A stretch of DNA of 23,677 bases from Deltaproteobacteria bacterium (lineage in GTDB: Bacteria > Desulfobacterota > Syntrophia > Syntrophales > UBA2210). Below are positions 16,106 to 23,501 of this stretch, in pieces (position 1 is the first letter of the stretch; every line of letters begins with the position of its first letter). Both the position numbers and the translations under genes were made by a program. A model generated the notes under the pieces. That model saw nothing but the letters and a program-made list of their open reading frames with translations. It was not told where the DNA came from and ran no database searches. Location: the NCBI GenBank assembly GCA_030603465.1, contig JAUVXT010000010.1:1-23677 (forward strand), read 5' to 3'.

Positions 16106-16171
16106 AAATAGACCGCCTCGGTTTCGCAATTAAAGGAACCGGGTCGTTATGGAAAATAAGGAGGAAGTATA

Positions 16172-17359
16172 ATGCGAGATGCTGTTATCATTGAATCCGT
16201 AAGGAGTCCCGGCGGGCGTTATAAGAGAGGGGGGCTTGCCCATACAAGGGCTGATGAAATAGGGATACAGGTAGTGAAGGGACTGATGGAGAGAGCTCCG
16301 AAGCTGAAACCTGAAGACGTGGATGATCTCATATGCGGGTGCGCCTTTCCCGAGGCGGAGACGGGGATGAACGTGGGAAGAGTTGTGGCCCTCGGTGCCG
16401 GTTTGCCTGTTACTGCGTCGGGAATGACGATCAACCGCTTCTGTTCTTCCGGGCTGCAGGCGATTGCCGATGCCACTGCGAAGATAAACGTTGGCTGGTC
16501 CGATGTTGTCATAGCGGGAGGCGCAGAATCTATGACCCATATACCGATGGGCGGAGGCATGTTCCGGCCTCATCCCGAGTGGGGAGATCTTCCGAATACC
16601 TATGTCTCCATGGGAGTGACTGCCGAAAATGTCGCGGCCAATTATAAAGTATCCCGGGAAGATCAGGATCAATTCGGGATGGAGAGCAACAGAAGAGCCC
16701 ATGAGGCGATAAAGGCGGGTAAATTCAAGAAAGAGATCATTCCCATCAATGCTGTTAAATACACAGTGAACAAGCATGGCAAGAAGGTAAAGGAGTGGGT
16801 GGTCTTTGATATGGACGACGGCGTGCGATGGCCCACCACGCTGGAAGGTATGGCAAAACTTAAATCGCCATTTAAGGAAGGAGGCTCCGTTACGGCGGCT
16901 AATTCCTCTCAAATGACCGACGGGGCCGCATTTACTCTTGTTATGGCGGCTGAAAAGGCAAAGGGACTGGGATTGAAACCTCTTGCCAGGTTAACTCACT
17001 ACGCTGTGGCTGGATGTAAGCCGGAAGAAATGGGCGTAGGCCCCTCTGTCGCAATCCCTAAAGTTTTAAAGATGGCGGGATTAAAGAGCAAGGATATCGA
17101 TCTCTTTGAGATAAATGAGGCCTTCGCTTCCCAGGCACTTTATTGTATACGAGAGCTTGGCCTTGAAAAGAGGCTGGAGACAGGTGATATTAATCCAAAT
17201 GGAGGTGCCATTGCGCTCGGACATCCCCTCGGGTGTACAGGCGCCAAGCTTACGGCGCAGCTTCTTCATGAGTTAAAGAGAAGGAAGGCAAAGAGGGGTA
17301 TCGTATCCATGTGTGTCGGAGGCGGTATGGGGGCTGCAGGCATCTTTGAGATGATGTAA
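16172..17359 (+). CDS. fadA: Acetyl-CoA acyltransferase (3-ketoacyl-CoA thiolase)
   Basis: This 395-aa thiolase cleaves 3-ketoacyl-CoA with CoA to give acetyl-CoA. All catalytic positions are present: nucleophile C91 in NRFCSSGLQAIADA, H351 in ALGHPLGCTGAK and C381 in SMCVGGGMGAAG, with NEAFASQ in between. Length and the initial EAVRSP-like VIIESVRSPGGRYKRG are standard. A strong AAGGAGG site precedes the ATG. As the last gene of the TetR operon it completes one full beta-oxidation cycle, and a strong terminator follows at 17474-17508. It could also work as an acetyl-CoA acetyltransferase; chain length cannot be told. Confidence 0.94.
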   Translation: MRDAVIIESVRSPGGRYKRGGLAHTRADEIGIQVVKGLMERAPKLKPEDVDDLICGCAFPEAETGMNVGRVVALGAGLPVTASGMTINRFCSSGLQAIADATAKINVGWSDVVIAGGAESMTHIPMGGGMFRPHPEWGDLPNTYVSMGVTAENVAANYKVSREDQDQFGMESNRRAHEAIKAGKFKKEIIPINAVKYTVNKHGKKVKEWVVFDMDDGVRWPTTLEGMAKLKSPFKEGGSVTAANSSQMTDGAAFTLVMAAEKAKGLGLKPLARLTHYAVAGCKPEEMGVGPSVAIPKVLKMAGLKSKDIDLFEINEAFASQALYCIRELGLEKRLETGDINPNGGAIALGHPLGCTGAKLTAQLLHELKRRKAKRGIVSMCVGGGMGAAGIFEMM

Positions 17360-17473
17360 AAAATCTCACCTCTTTCGCGTTTCGGTTGGTGAACCGCAGC
17401 ATAAACATCTTAATGACCGCTCGAAGATATTTATGCTTTAACACCTTTATTACGAAAGAACCAAGTATTATAT

Positions 17474-17508
17474 AAAAGCCATGGTCACCGCTGTGATCAT
17501 GGCTTTTT
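17474..17508 (+). terminator. Intrinsic terminator of the beta-oxidation operon
   Basis: AAAAGCCATGGTCAC (17474-17488) pairs along its whole length, with one G-T wobble, with GTGATCATGGCTTTT (17493-17507) around a CGCT loop, ending in five T. The A-rich left arm also makes it work in the opposite direction. Confidence 0.9.
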
Positions 17509-17580
17509 AAATTCCGTTTCACCGGGTTATTGGCTCAAAGTGTTATAATGTCCGCTAAACTGAACTGAACAGCGAGCGCA

Positions 17581-17604
17581 TTCCTCGCAACTTGTTGCGG
17601 GGAA
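17581..17604. repeat. REP-like hairpin, copy B (CTTG loop)
   Basis: TTCCTCGCAA and TTGCGGGGAA form a 10-bp stem with one G-T pair around CTTG, followed by CTTCAATTTTATTTT. Stem core, loop and trailing sequence match copy A at 6576-6609. Confidence 0.65.
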
Positions 17605-17639
17605 CTTCAATTTTATTTTGGGCAATTACCCCTATAGTC

Positions 17640-17668
17640 TTGACAGTATGTAAAAATTACCATAAATA
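17640..17668 (+). promoter_or_regulatory. Candidate sigma-70 promoter for the GerMN-EF-G unit
   Basis: TTGACA at 17640-17645 and TAAATA at 17663-17668, spacer 17 bp, 32 bases before the GerMN start codon. Confidence 0.6.
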
Positions 17669-17700
17669 TACAGGTTCATTAAAAAGGAGACTGACAGAAT

Positions 17701-18318
17701 ATGGGATCAAAGAGGAAAACGAAAGAAAGACATATCAAGGCAAAGCAGAAGAAGAGATATACGCGGAGGTTTTTCCTTTCCATTATGATCCTGGTTGCGG
17801 TGGTATTTCTCGTTTTTTTCTTTGTTTCTCTCTTTGATAAAATATATCCTCCGGCTACAGGAAAATCGGTTGCGACAAAAAAGAAGGAGAAGCAAAAAGT
17901 GCAGCTGTACTTTTCGGATTCCAATGAAAGATTTCTTGTCGCCGAGGAGAGATATATACCCCGGGAAAAAGAAATTACAGATCAGGCGAGGGAACTGGTA
18001 AAGGCCCTGATAGAGGGGCCGCATACCGATCTTGTAAGAACCTTTCCTGAAGGTGTGGAAATAGAGGATATTAAGGTGAGGAATGAAACAGCACGTGTGA
18101 ATTTTTCCAATAAGTTAAGCAGTCTCCATCCGGGCGGAAGCGCCAGCGAGATGATGACGATATATTCCCTGACGAATACCCTCGTTGCCAATGTAAAGGG
18201 CATAAAGAAAGTACAGATACTTATGGAAGGGAGAGATTTAAAAACAATAAAGGGGCATATCGATACGAGACATCCCTTTTCAATGAACAGAGAATTGATA
18301 GTTAAGAGTCGTATATAG
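17701..18318 (+). CDS. GerMN-domain membrane-anchored protein
   Basis: This 205-aa protein has a very basic cytoplasmic N-terminus (residues 1-24), one transmembrane helix around FFLSIMILVAVVFLVFFFVS (25-44), and an extracytoplasmic part. The latter contains a GerMN-like domain from about residue 65: VQLYFSDSNERFLVAEERYI, then ARELVKALIEGPHTD and the segment VRNETARVNFSNKL with GGSASEMMTIYSLTNTLVAN. GerMN domains occur in spore and cell-envelope proteins and are thought to bind or scaffold at the wall; the role in Gram-negative bacteria is unclear. The ribosome site GGAG is 11 bases from ATG, rather far. Only 18 bases separate it from the EF-G gene, so both are probably one transcript. Confidence 0.78.
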   Translation: MGSKRKTKERHIKAKQKKRYTRRFFLSIMILVAVVFLVFFFVSLFDKIYPPATGKSVATKKKEKQKVQLYFSDSNERFLVAEERYIPREKEITDQARELVKALIEGPHTDLVRTFPEGVEIEDIKVRNETARVNFSNKLSSLHPGGSASEMMTIYSLTNTLVANVKGIKKVQILMEGRDLKTIKGHIDTRHPFSMNRELIVKSRI

Positions 18319-18336
18319 GGATCAGAGACAGGAACA

Positions 18337-20370
18337 ATGACTGCACAGGCAAAGACATCACAGATAAGAAACATCGGAATAGTCGCACATATTGATGCCG
18401 GGAAGACAACAGTAACGGAGCGGATACTCTTTTATACGGGGAGATCTCATAAAATGGGGGAGGTGCATGATGGCGAGGCCGTCATGGACTGGATGCCGCA
18501 GGAACAGGAACGGGGAATAACTATTACTTCTGCCGTTACAACCTGTAACTGGGAGAACCAGGAGATTCATATCATTGATACGCCGGGGCATGTGGACTTT
18601 ACGATAGAGGTGGAGCGCTGTCTCAGGGTTTTGGATGGCGTGGTGGCGGTGTTTTGCGCTGTCGGTGGCGTGGAACCCCAATCGGAGACTGTCTGGCATC
18701 AGGCAGACAAATACGGTGTCCCCAAGATTGCCTTTATAAACAAAATGGACAGACCGGGGGCCGATTATTTCGGCGCCATAAAAATGATGGCCAAAAGATT
18801 CAACTCCATACCGCTGCCGATCCAGATACCGGTTTATGAAAATGACAGATTTGAAGGCATCGTCGATCTCATAGGGCAGCAGGTCGTTACATGGGATGAT
18901 GACACCCTTGGAATCGACTATAACTATTCGGATATTCCTCCCGAAATGGAGCCCCGGGCAAAGAAATACAGGGAAAAGATGATAGAGGCAATGGCGGAAG
19001 TCGATGAAGCCATTGCTGAAAAGTATCTCGAAGGGATCGATATTACCGCGAAGGAGATAATGGAGGCGATAAGAAAGGCTACAATCTCCCTGAAACTGGT
19101 TCCTGTTATGTGTGGTACGGCTTTGAGGAACAAAGGAATACAGCAGGTGCTCGACTCGGTTGTTAAGTTCCTCCCCTCTCCCGAGGATATTCCCCCCATC
19201 GAAGGGGTCAATCCGCAGACTCAGGAAAAAGAAAACCGTAAAAGCAGCAATAAAGAGAAATTTTCCGCCCTTGCATTCAAGGTCATGATGGATGAGGGGC
19301 GAAAGATCACCTATCTGAGAATATATTCAGGAAAGATAAGAGCGGGCGATGACGTATATAACCCCGGCAAAAAAACACGAGAGCGTGTTGCCAGACTACT
19401 GAAGATGCATGCAAATAAAAGAGAGCGTGTCATAGAGGCAGGCGCTGGGAATATACTGGCGGCGGTGGGATTAAAGGAAACGTCGACAGGAGACACGCTG
19501 TGTGATGAATCGAACCCTATTGTCCTGGAACCTATAGAATTTTATGCGCCGGTAATAAGCCAGGCGATTGAAGCCAAAACCCCTCAGGATCAGGAAAAAT
19601 TAATATTAGCGCTGGCAAAGCTTGCCCATGAAGACCCTACCCTCAAAGTAAAATATGAGAAGGAAACCGCGCAGACCGTTATTTCGGGAATGGGAGAACT
19701 CCATCTGGATATTGTGACCGATAGACTCAAAAGAGAGTTCAATACCAACGTAAATGTGGGAAAACCTAAAGTCGTCTACCGGGAGACCATAGAGAAGAGG
19801 ACTGAAATCGAAGGGATTTTCAGCAAAGAGCTGGGAGAGAAGAAACATTACGGCCATGTTGTATTATGCCTGGAACCCGGTGAGCGGGGAGGGGGATTGC
19901 GCGTAATAAAGGAGATAGATGACGACCAGATTTCCGCCGAATTTTATGAATTCATTGAAGAGGGGATTATGGATGCGACTTCATCGGGCGTAGTGGCGGG
20001 CTATCCTGTTACAGATGTGACAATAAGGGTCACAGGCGGTTCCTTCAAAGAGGGAGAATCTACGGAACTGGGATACAAGATTGCCGCCGCCACCGCCTTT
20101 AGAGACGGGTGTTCAAAGGGAAACCCCATTTTACTTGAGCCTGTCATGATGGTGGATATAATCGCTCCAAGCGAATTTATGGGTGAGGTTATAGGAAATA
20201 TCAATGCAAGAAAGGGAGAAGTGGGAAATATAACCAATAAGGGTTCTATTACCGAGATAAAGGCCAGGGTTCCGCTTGAACAGATGTTTGGCTATTCGAC
20301 GGATCTTCGTTCCTCTACTCAGGGTAGAGGCACCTTTTCAATGCAATTTTTAAAATATGACAAGAGCTAA
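18337..20370 (+). CDS. fusA: Translation elongation factor G, paralogue outside the str operon
   Basis: This 677-aa translational GTPase has all EF-G parts: G1 AHIDAGKTT (17-25), G2 region RGITITSA, G3 DTPGHVDF, G4 NKMD and G5-like CGTAL, then domain II, III (GMGELHLDIVTDRLKREF), IV and V. Two details differ from housekeeping FusA: the domain IV loop reads SKELGEKKHYGHV where E. coli has KQSGGRGQYGHV, and G5 is CGTALRNKG rather than CGSAFKNKG. The protein is also slightly shorter than the usual 690-705 aa. No tuf, rpsL or rpsG gene is near, so this is probably a second EF-G, with either translocation or ribosome-recycling function. The fusA symbol is used for family only. The start follows a weak AGGA site. 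Confidence 0.88.
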   Translation: MTAQAKTSQIRNIGIVAHIDAGKTTVTERILFYTGRSHKMGEVHDGEAVMDWMPQEQERGITITSAVTTCNWENQEIHIIDTPGHVDFTIEVERCLRVLDGVVAVFCAVGGVEPQSETVWHQADKYGVPKIAFINKMDRPGADYFGAIKMMAKRFNSIPLPIQIPVYENDRFEGIVDLIGQQVVTWDDDTLGIDYNYSDIPPEMEPRAKKYREKMIEAMAEVDEAIAEKYLEGIDITAKEIMEAIRKATISLKLVPVMCGTALRNKGIQQVLDSVVKFLPSPEDIPPIEGVNPQTQEKENRKSSNKEKFSALAFKVMMDEGRKITYLRIYSGKIRAGDDVYNPGKKTRERVARLLKMHANKRERVIEAGAGNILAAVGLKETSTGDTLCDESNPIVLEPIEFYAPVISQAIEAKTPQDQEKLILALAKLAHEDPTLKVKYEKETAQTVISGMGELHLDIVTDRLKREFNTNVNVGKPKVVYRETIEKRTEIEGIFSKELGEKKHYGHVVLCLEPGERGGGLRVIKEIDDDQISAEFYEFIEEGIMDATSSGVVAGYPVTDVTIRVTGGSFKEGESTELGYKIAAATAFRDGCSKGNPILLEPVMMVDIIAPSEFMGEVIGNINARKGEVGNITNKGSITEIKARVPLEQMFGYSTDLRSSTQGRGTFSMQFLKYDKS

Positions 20371-20383
20371 AGAAGACGCACTC

Positions 20384-20393
20384 GTAAAAAGTC
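20384..20393. repeat. Second copy of the GTAAAAAGTC 10-mer
   Basis: GTAAAAAGTC here equals the left arm of the inverted repeat at 7398-7424; the complementary arm is missing. It lies in the 61-base gap between EF-G and the sigma-54 activator gene. Confidence 0.4.
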
Positions 20394-20431
20394 AGTTTTC
20401 TCGCTTGAAGACCATTTTGGAGCGTAAATAA

Positions 20432-22528
20432 ATGCCACGCGGTTTTTTTTATTCAACTGAACGGATACTGGATTGCTTCTTCCGCATCAGTACCCTCGTT
20501 ACAACCCAATCCAGCCTGAATGACATCCTGCAGAAAATCCTGGATGAAGTGGTGGACACGATGGGATTTCAGCGGGGCATGATTTGCCTTCTCGATGACG
20601 CGAAGGAAAATCTGGTTACAAAGGTAGTTAAAAACTACAGTCCCGAGGAGGCGAAGAGGGCCTTTGCCTCTGAGATGAATCTGAATCTGAAGAAACACGA
20701 TTGTCTGGAAACCATGGTGGCTAAAACGGGAAATTATATTGTACTGGAAGATTCAGAAACGGATCCGAGGATTACGGAGACAGACAGAAAAATTACCAGG
20801 GTTTACAGAAGAGGATCCAGCTTCTATGCACCCTTGAAGATAGATGAAGAGGTAATGGGAATTATTTCCGTGTGGTCGAAGGAGAAAACAGAGCTCTTAT
20901 CTGAGGAGATCAGCATCCTTTTAACTTTTGCAAATCAAGTGAGTATAGTAATACATAATGCCAAACTATTTGAAGACAACAGCAGGCGAATTGAGTGGCT
21001 CCTGATGCTGCAGGAAGCTGTGTCTAAACTGAATGCCACCTATGACCTTGATAGGATACACGAAATTGTCATAGAAAGCGCTAAAAAAATAGGCGGTTCA
21101 GAGAAGGCGATTTTGTACTTTCTGGATATTAAGAAGGATAAAAGCCTTATAAGTGACGGGGAAGGTGTTTACACAGAGAAAAACAATAGATATTTTTCGA
21201 GGCTTGATGACAGCATCATAAGAAAGGCGCTGGACACAGAAACGATAATATGCCAGAACCTTTTCCAGCGTTTCGATACACCATTCTTTTTCGAAGGATA
21301 TCCTGCCGAAATAGCGATACCCCTGATGATAAAAGATAAATTTAAGGGCGCCCTTTACCTTGCGAAAAGGGAGGGAACTTATAGTGAAGACGAGAAGAAA
21401 ATACTGGACATACTTACCAAGAATGTTGCCGTATCTTATGACGGCGCAATCATGCATTCATTGCTTTCTCTTAAGGCAAAGTCACTGAAGACAGAGGTTG
21501 AGTCGCTGAAAGAGAGAGAATACAAGTTGATGGGTTTCCATAACATTATAGGAAGTTCAAGTAAGATTCTGGAAATATTCAATATGATAAGAGATGTAGC
21601 CGGACACGATACGAACGTGCTGGTTCAGGGCGAGAGTGGCACCGGAAAGGAACTGATAGCGAGAGCCATTCATAGACAGAGCAATAGAAAATCAAAACAT
21701 TTCGTGGACGTAAATTGTGCGGCTATTCCGGGGACTTTACTGGAAAGCGAACTCTTTGGATATGAAGCCGGTGCGTTCACAGATGCAAGAAAACGAAAAA
21801 TCGGCCTCCTGGAATATGCCAGTGGCGGCACTTTACTGTTAGATGAGATAGGGGAGATGGGGCTTTCGGCTCAGGCTAAATTTCTGCGCATGCTTGAGGA
21901 TAACTGCGTGCGGAGACTGGGAGGAACTGAATCGATACCGGTGGATGTCAGGTTTGTCTTTTCAACAAACAGGAATCTTGCCGAAAGGGTTGCCGAAGGA
22001 ACCTTCCGGGAAGATCTTTTTTACAGAATAAGTGTTGTTCCGATTAATATTCCGCCGCTCCGGGAAAGGAATGAAGACATACTTTCCCTTGCATACTATT
22101 ATGTCGGAGAGTTCAATGTGAAATTTAATAAAGGGGTGAAGGGCTTTACGCGTGAAGCCGAAGAGATTCTAAAAAAATATTCGTGGCCCGGAAACGTCAG
22201 AGAGCTGAGAAATATAATAGAAAGGGTCATGATACTTCAGCATGTGAGCACCACCATTGAATCCAAAAATCTTCCTTCAGAACTCGTAAGTAAACCAGCA
22301 CAAGTGGTGGGAATGGAGATGGAGGAATCCATTCCTGTCAGGTTTTCTTATCCCCTGGATTATAAGGCAATGGTAAGTAAAATGACAAATACGGTCAGAA
22401 AAGAGCTCATTTTAAAGGCCCTTGAATCGAGCAGCAGGAACAAAACGGCGGCGGCAAAGCTGCTGAACATATCACGGTACACATTGATACGTGAACTCAA
22501 AAAGCTTGGAAAGACAGTAGGCCTGTAG
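20432..22528 (+). CDS. Sigma-54-dependent activator with two GAF domains
   Basis: This 698-aa protein has a GAF domain at about 25-175, a second GAF-like domain at about 190-345, a short coiled linker (345-365), the AAA+ domain at about 370-605 and a Fis-type helix-turn-helix at about 655-693 (RNKTAAAKLLNISRYTLIRE). In the ATPase, Walker A is GESGTGKE (400-407) and Walker B is LLLDEIGE (468-475), with the later motifs REDLFYRISV and WPGNVRELRN present. The sigma-54 contact loop GAFTGA reads GAFTDA (447-452), a natural variant at the fifth position. There is no phosphoreceiver domain, so control is through ligands or protein binding at the GAF domains. GGAG lies 9 bases before the ATG. A consensus sigma-54 promoter stands about 330 bases after its stop codon. 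Confidence 0.93.
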   Translation: MPRGFFYSTERILDCFFRISTLVTTQSSLNDILQKILDEVVDTMGFQRGMICLLDDAKENLVTKVVKNYSPEEAKRAFASEMNLNLKKHDCLETMVAKTGNYIVLEDSETDPRITETDRKITRVYRRGSSFYAPLKIDEEVMGIISVWSKEKTELLSEEISILLTFANQVSIVIHNAKLFEDNSRRIEWLLMLQEAVSKLNATYDLDRIHEIVIESAKKIGGSEKAILYFLDIKKDKSLISDGEGVYTEKNNRYFSRLDDSIIRKALDTETIICQNLFQRFDTPFFFEGYPAEIAIPLMIKDKFKGALYLAKREGTYSEDEKKILDILTKNVAVSYDGAIMHSLLSLKAKSLKTEVESLKEREYKLMGFHNIIGSSSKILEIFNMIRDVAGHDTNVLVQGESGTGKELIARAIHRQSNRKSKHFVDVNCAAIPGTLLESELFGYEAGAFTDARKRKIGLLEYASGGTLLLDEIGEMGLSAQAKFLRMLEDNCVRRLGGTESIPVDVRFVFSTNRNLAERVAEGTFREDLFYRISVVPINIPPLRERNEDILSLAYYYVGEFNVKFNKGVKGFTREAEEILKKYSWPGNVRELRNIIERVMILQHVSTTIESKNLPSELVSKPAQVVGMEMEESIPVRFSYPLDYKAMVSKMTNTVRKELILKALESSSRNKTAAAKLLNISRYTLIRELKKLGKTVGL

Positions 22529-22636
22529 AAAACATCGGATTCACAATCTGGCGTGCGATCATAGAACGGTGCGTTCTAAAGGCGCACTATGTCGCGCATT
22601 CCACACAGGCAAAGAACTTCCCGCATAATCCTGCTT

Positions 22637-22664
22637 AATGTGTGCGTTTAGCACACATTTTTTT
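22637..22664 (+). terminator. Intrinsic terminator after the sigma-54 activator gene
   Basis: AATGTGTGC (22637-22645), loop GTTTA, GCACACATT (22651-22659), a perfect 9-bp stem followed by a run of seven T (22658-22664). Confidence 0.9.
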
Positions 22665-22767
22665 GTTTGCGGCCATCATTTATCGGATTGTAAAATGACG
22701 AATTTGATTGATTATGATGTGAAACTACAGATAACCTGGCAGTGAAATATTACTAAAGACAGGAATA

Positions 22768-22782
22768 ACATATTGAATATGT
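22768..22782 (+). promoter_or_regulatory. Candidate activator binding site (15-bp palindrome)
   Basis: ACATATT-G-AATATGT is a perfect 7-bp inverted repeat. It lies 79 bases before the -24 element, about 105 to 120 bases before the expected transcription start, which is the usual distance for an upstream activating sequence bound by a Fis-type activator. Confidence 0.5.
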
Positions 22783-22812
22783 GTAGTTTTTTATTTTCAG
22801 GTAGTTTTTTAT
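22783..22812 (+). repeat. Tandem direct repeat GTAGTTTTTTAT
   Basis: The 12-mer GTAGTTTTTTAT occurs at 22783-22794 and again at 22801-22812, an 18-base period. It lies between the palindrome and the sigma-54 promoter and could be a bend or a factor site. Confidence 0.5.
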
Positions 22813-22860
22813 ATGATATTTTTTATTAAAAGTGAAAATATTTTAGATTCTGTCCTGCTG

Positions 22861-22876
22861 TGGCACCTTCCTTGCA
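22861..22876 (+). promoter_or_regulatory. Sigma-54 (-24/-12) promoter
   Basis: TGGCAC (22861-22866), five bases CTTCC, TTGCA (22872-22876): an exact match to the TGGCAC-N5-TTGCW consensus. The expected start point is near 22887, giving a leader of about 78 bases before the ATG at 22965. It is the only intergenic match I found in the window. Confidence 0.85.
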
Positions 22877-22964
22877 ATATCTGTATGGCAAATAAAAGAG
22901 TTCTCTGAATAATACATAAGCCATATGATATAGTAATTATATGATTCTCTCAAAGGATTGAACG

Positions 22965-23165
22965 ATGGAAAAGAGTGACGAGGAAAAAACAGACCATACA
23001 ATCAATGATAATAAATCAACTCTTTTGAAATCCGATGAGACCAGGAACAATGACTCTGGTTTTTTCACCTCAACGGTTGGAGAAAACGGAAAAGAAAGTT
23101 CAGAGGAAAAGAAAAAACGTTTGAGCAATAATTTTTTCCTCTCAGATTTATCATTGGATGATTAA
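22965..23165 (+). CDS. Unrecognised 66-aa hydrophilic protein under a sigma-54 promoter
   Basis: I do not recognise this protein. It is 66 residues long, has no membrane segment and no signal peptide, and contains no Ala, Cys, Gln, Pro, Trp or Tyr. Ser, Asp, Glu, Lys and Asn dominate, so most of it is probably disordered. The only hydrophobic patches are SGFFTS in the middle and NNFFLSDLSLDD at the C-terminus, which might form a short binding helix. A ribosome site AAAGGA is 7 bases before the ATG. The call rests on the good start region, on the consensus sigma-54 promoter about 90 bases upstream, and on there being no other gene for that promoter on this strand. A function as a small effector or partner protein is possible but nothing shows it. 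Confidence 0.6.
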   Translation: MEKSDEEKTDHTINDNKSTLLKSDETRNNDSGFFTSTVGENGKESSEEKKKRLSNNFFLSDLSLDD

Positions 23166-23174
23166 AAGTATTGT

Positions 23175-23213
23175 CGGTGGGTGGTTTTATTGTTCCCTCC
23201 TTTCCACCCATCG
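23175..23213 (+). terminator. Stem-loop after the 66-aa ORF
   Basis: CGGTGGGTGG (23175-23184) pairs with CCACCCATCG (23204-23213), with one G-T pair and a 19-base loop. It starts 10 bases after the stop codon. No T tract follows, so it may act as a 3' stabiliser rather than a terminator. Confidence 0.4.
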
Positions 23214-23337
23214 GCATGCCCCCCCCCGCGAATCAGAAAGGTATCCCAATATGGACCTTTCAGTTTATATATACTGAGACCTTTGAAAATTCCTGATGCG
23301 CGATGTAAGAAGATTTAATACTCTCTGATTTCTCTTG

Positions 23338-23363
23338 GTGATAAGTTGCTTTTATCACTTTTT
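23338..23363 (+). terminator. Intrinsic terminator without an assigned gene
   Basis: GTGATAA (23338-23344) and TTATCAC (23352-23358) form a perfect 7-bp stem followed by five T (23359-23363). It may end the transcript of the 66-aa ORF or of an unseen small RNA. Confidence 0.6.
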
Positions 23364-23430
23364 CGTACTCGATGCTCATGATGGACAGATCGGTAAATGA
23401 TAAACAGGAATTCAAAGATCTCTTTATGAC

Positions 23431-23473
23431 AAGGGTGAATGGAAAAAGGCAAATGCCTCCCATTCACCCTTTT
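23431..23473. terminator. Bidirectional terminator downstream of ychF
   Basis: AAGGGTGAATGG (23431-23442) pairs perfectly with CCATTCACCCTT (23460-23471). A small inner hairpin AGGC-AAAT-GCCT lies in the loop. T runs flank the stem in both directions, as expected for convergent units. Confidence 0.8.
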
Positions 23474-23501
23474 GGGCATCTAGAGAGCGGAATTTGTATG
23501 A

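Larger units (their letters stand above)
17360..17700. other. Intergenic region between the thiolase and GerMN genes
   Basis: These 341 bases hold a small hairpin CGGTT-GGTG-AACCG (17383-17396) and an imperfect stem GCATAAACATCTT / AAGATATTTATGC (17399-17436). They also hold the main terminator, a REP-like hairpin and a promoter candidate, the last three listed separately. No gene is seen. Confidence 0.65.
22529..22964. other. Intergenic regulatory region between the sigma-54 activator and the 66-aa ORF
   Basis: This 436-base stretch contains overlapping alternative hairpins (22563-22587), a strong terminator, a 15-bp palindrome, a tandem 12-bp repeat and a -24/-12 promoter, all listed separately. 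The part from about 22680 is very A+T rich and contains no gene. Confidence 0.7.
23166..23501. other. Intergenic region between the 66-aa ORF and ychF
   Basis: These 336 bases hold three stem-loops (listed separately) and a run of nine C (23219-23227). A 67-aa minus-strand frame at 23260-23463 overlaps two of the stem-loops and has no ribosome site; it is not called. Confidence 0.6.

Noticed and set aside
16130..16912. 260-aa minus-strand frame opposite the thiolase
   Set aside because: Lies over a complete thiolase with all catalytic residues; a mirror-frame artefact.
23219..23227. Run of nine C as a phase-variation tract
   Set aside because: It lies outside any coding frame and away from a promoter spacer, so no switching function can be argued.
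23260..23463. 67-aa minus-strand frame between the 66-aa ORF and ychF
   Set aside because: Overlaps terminator structures, has no ribosome site and no similarity.
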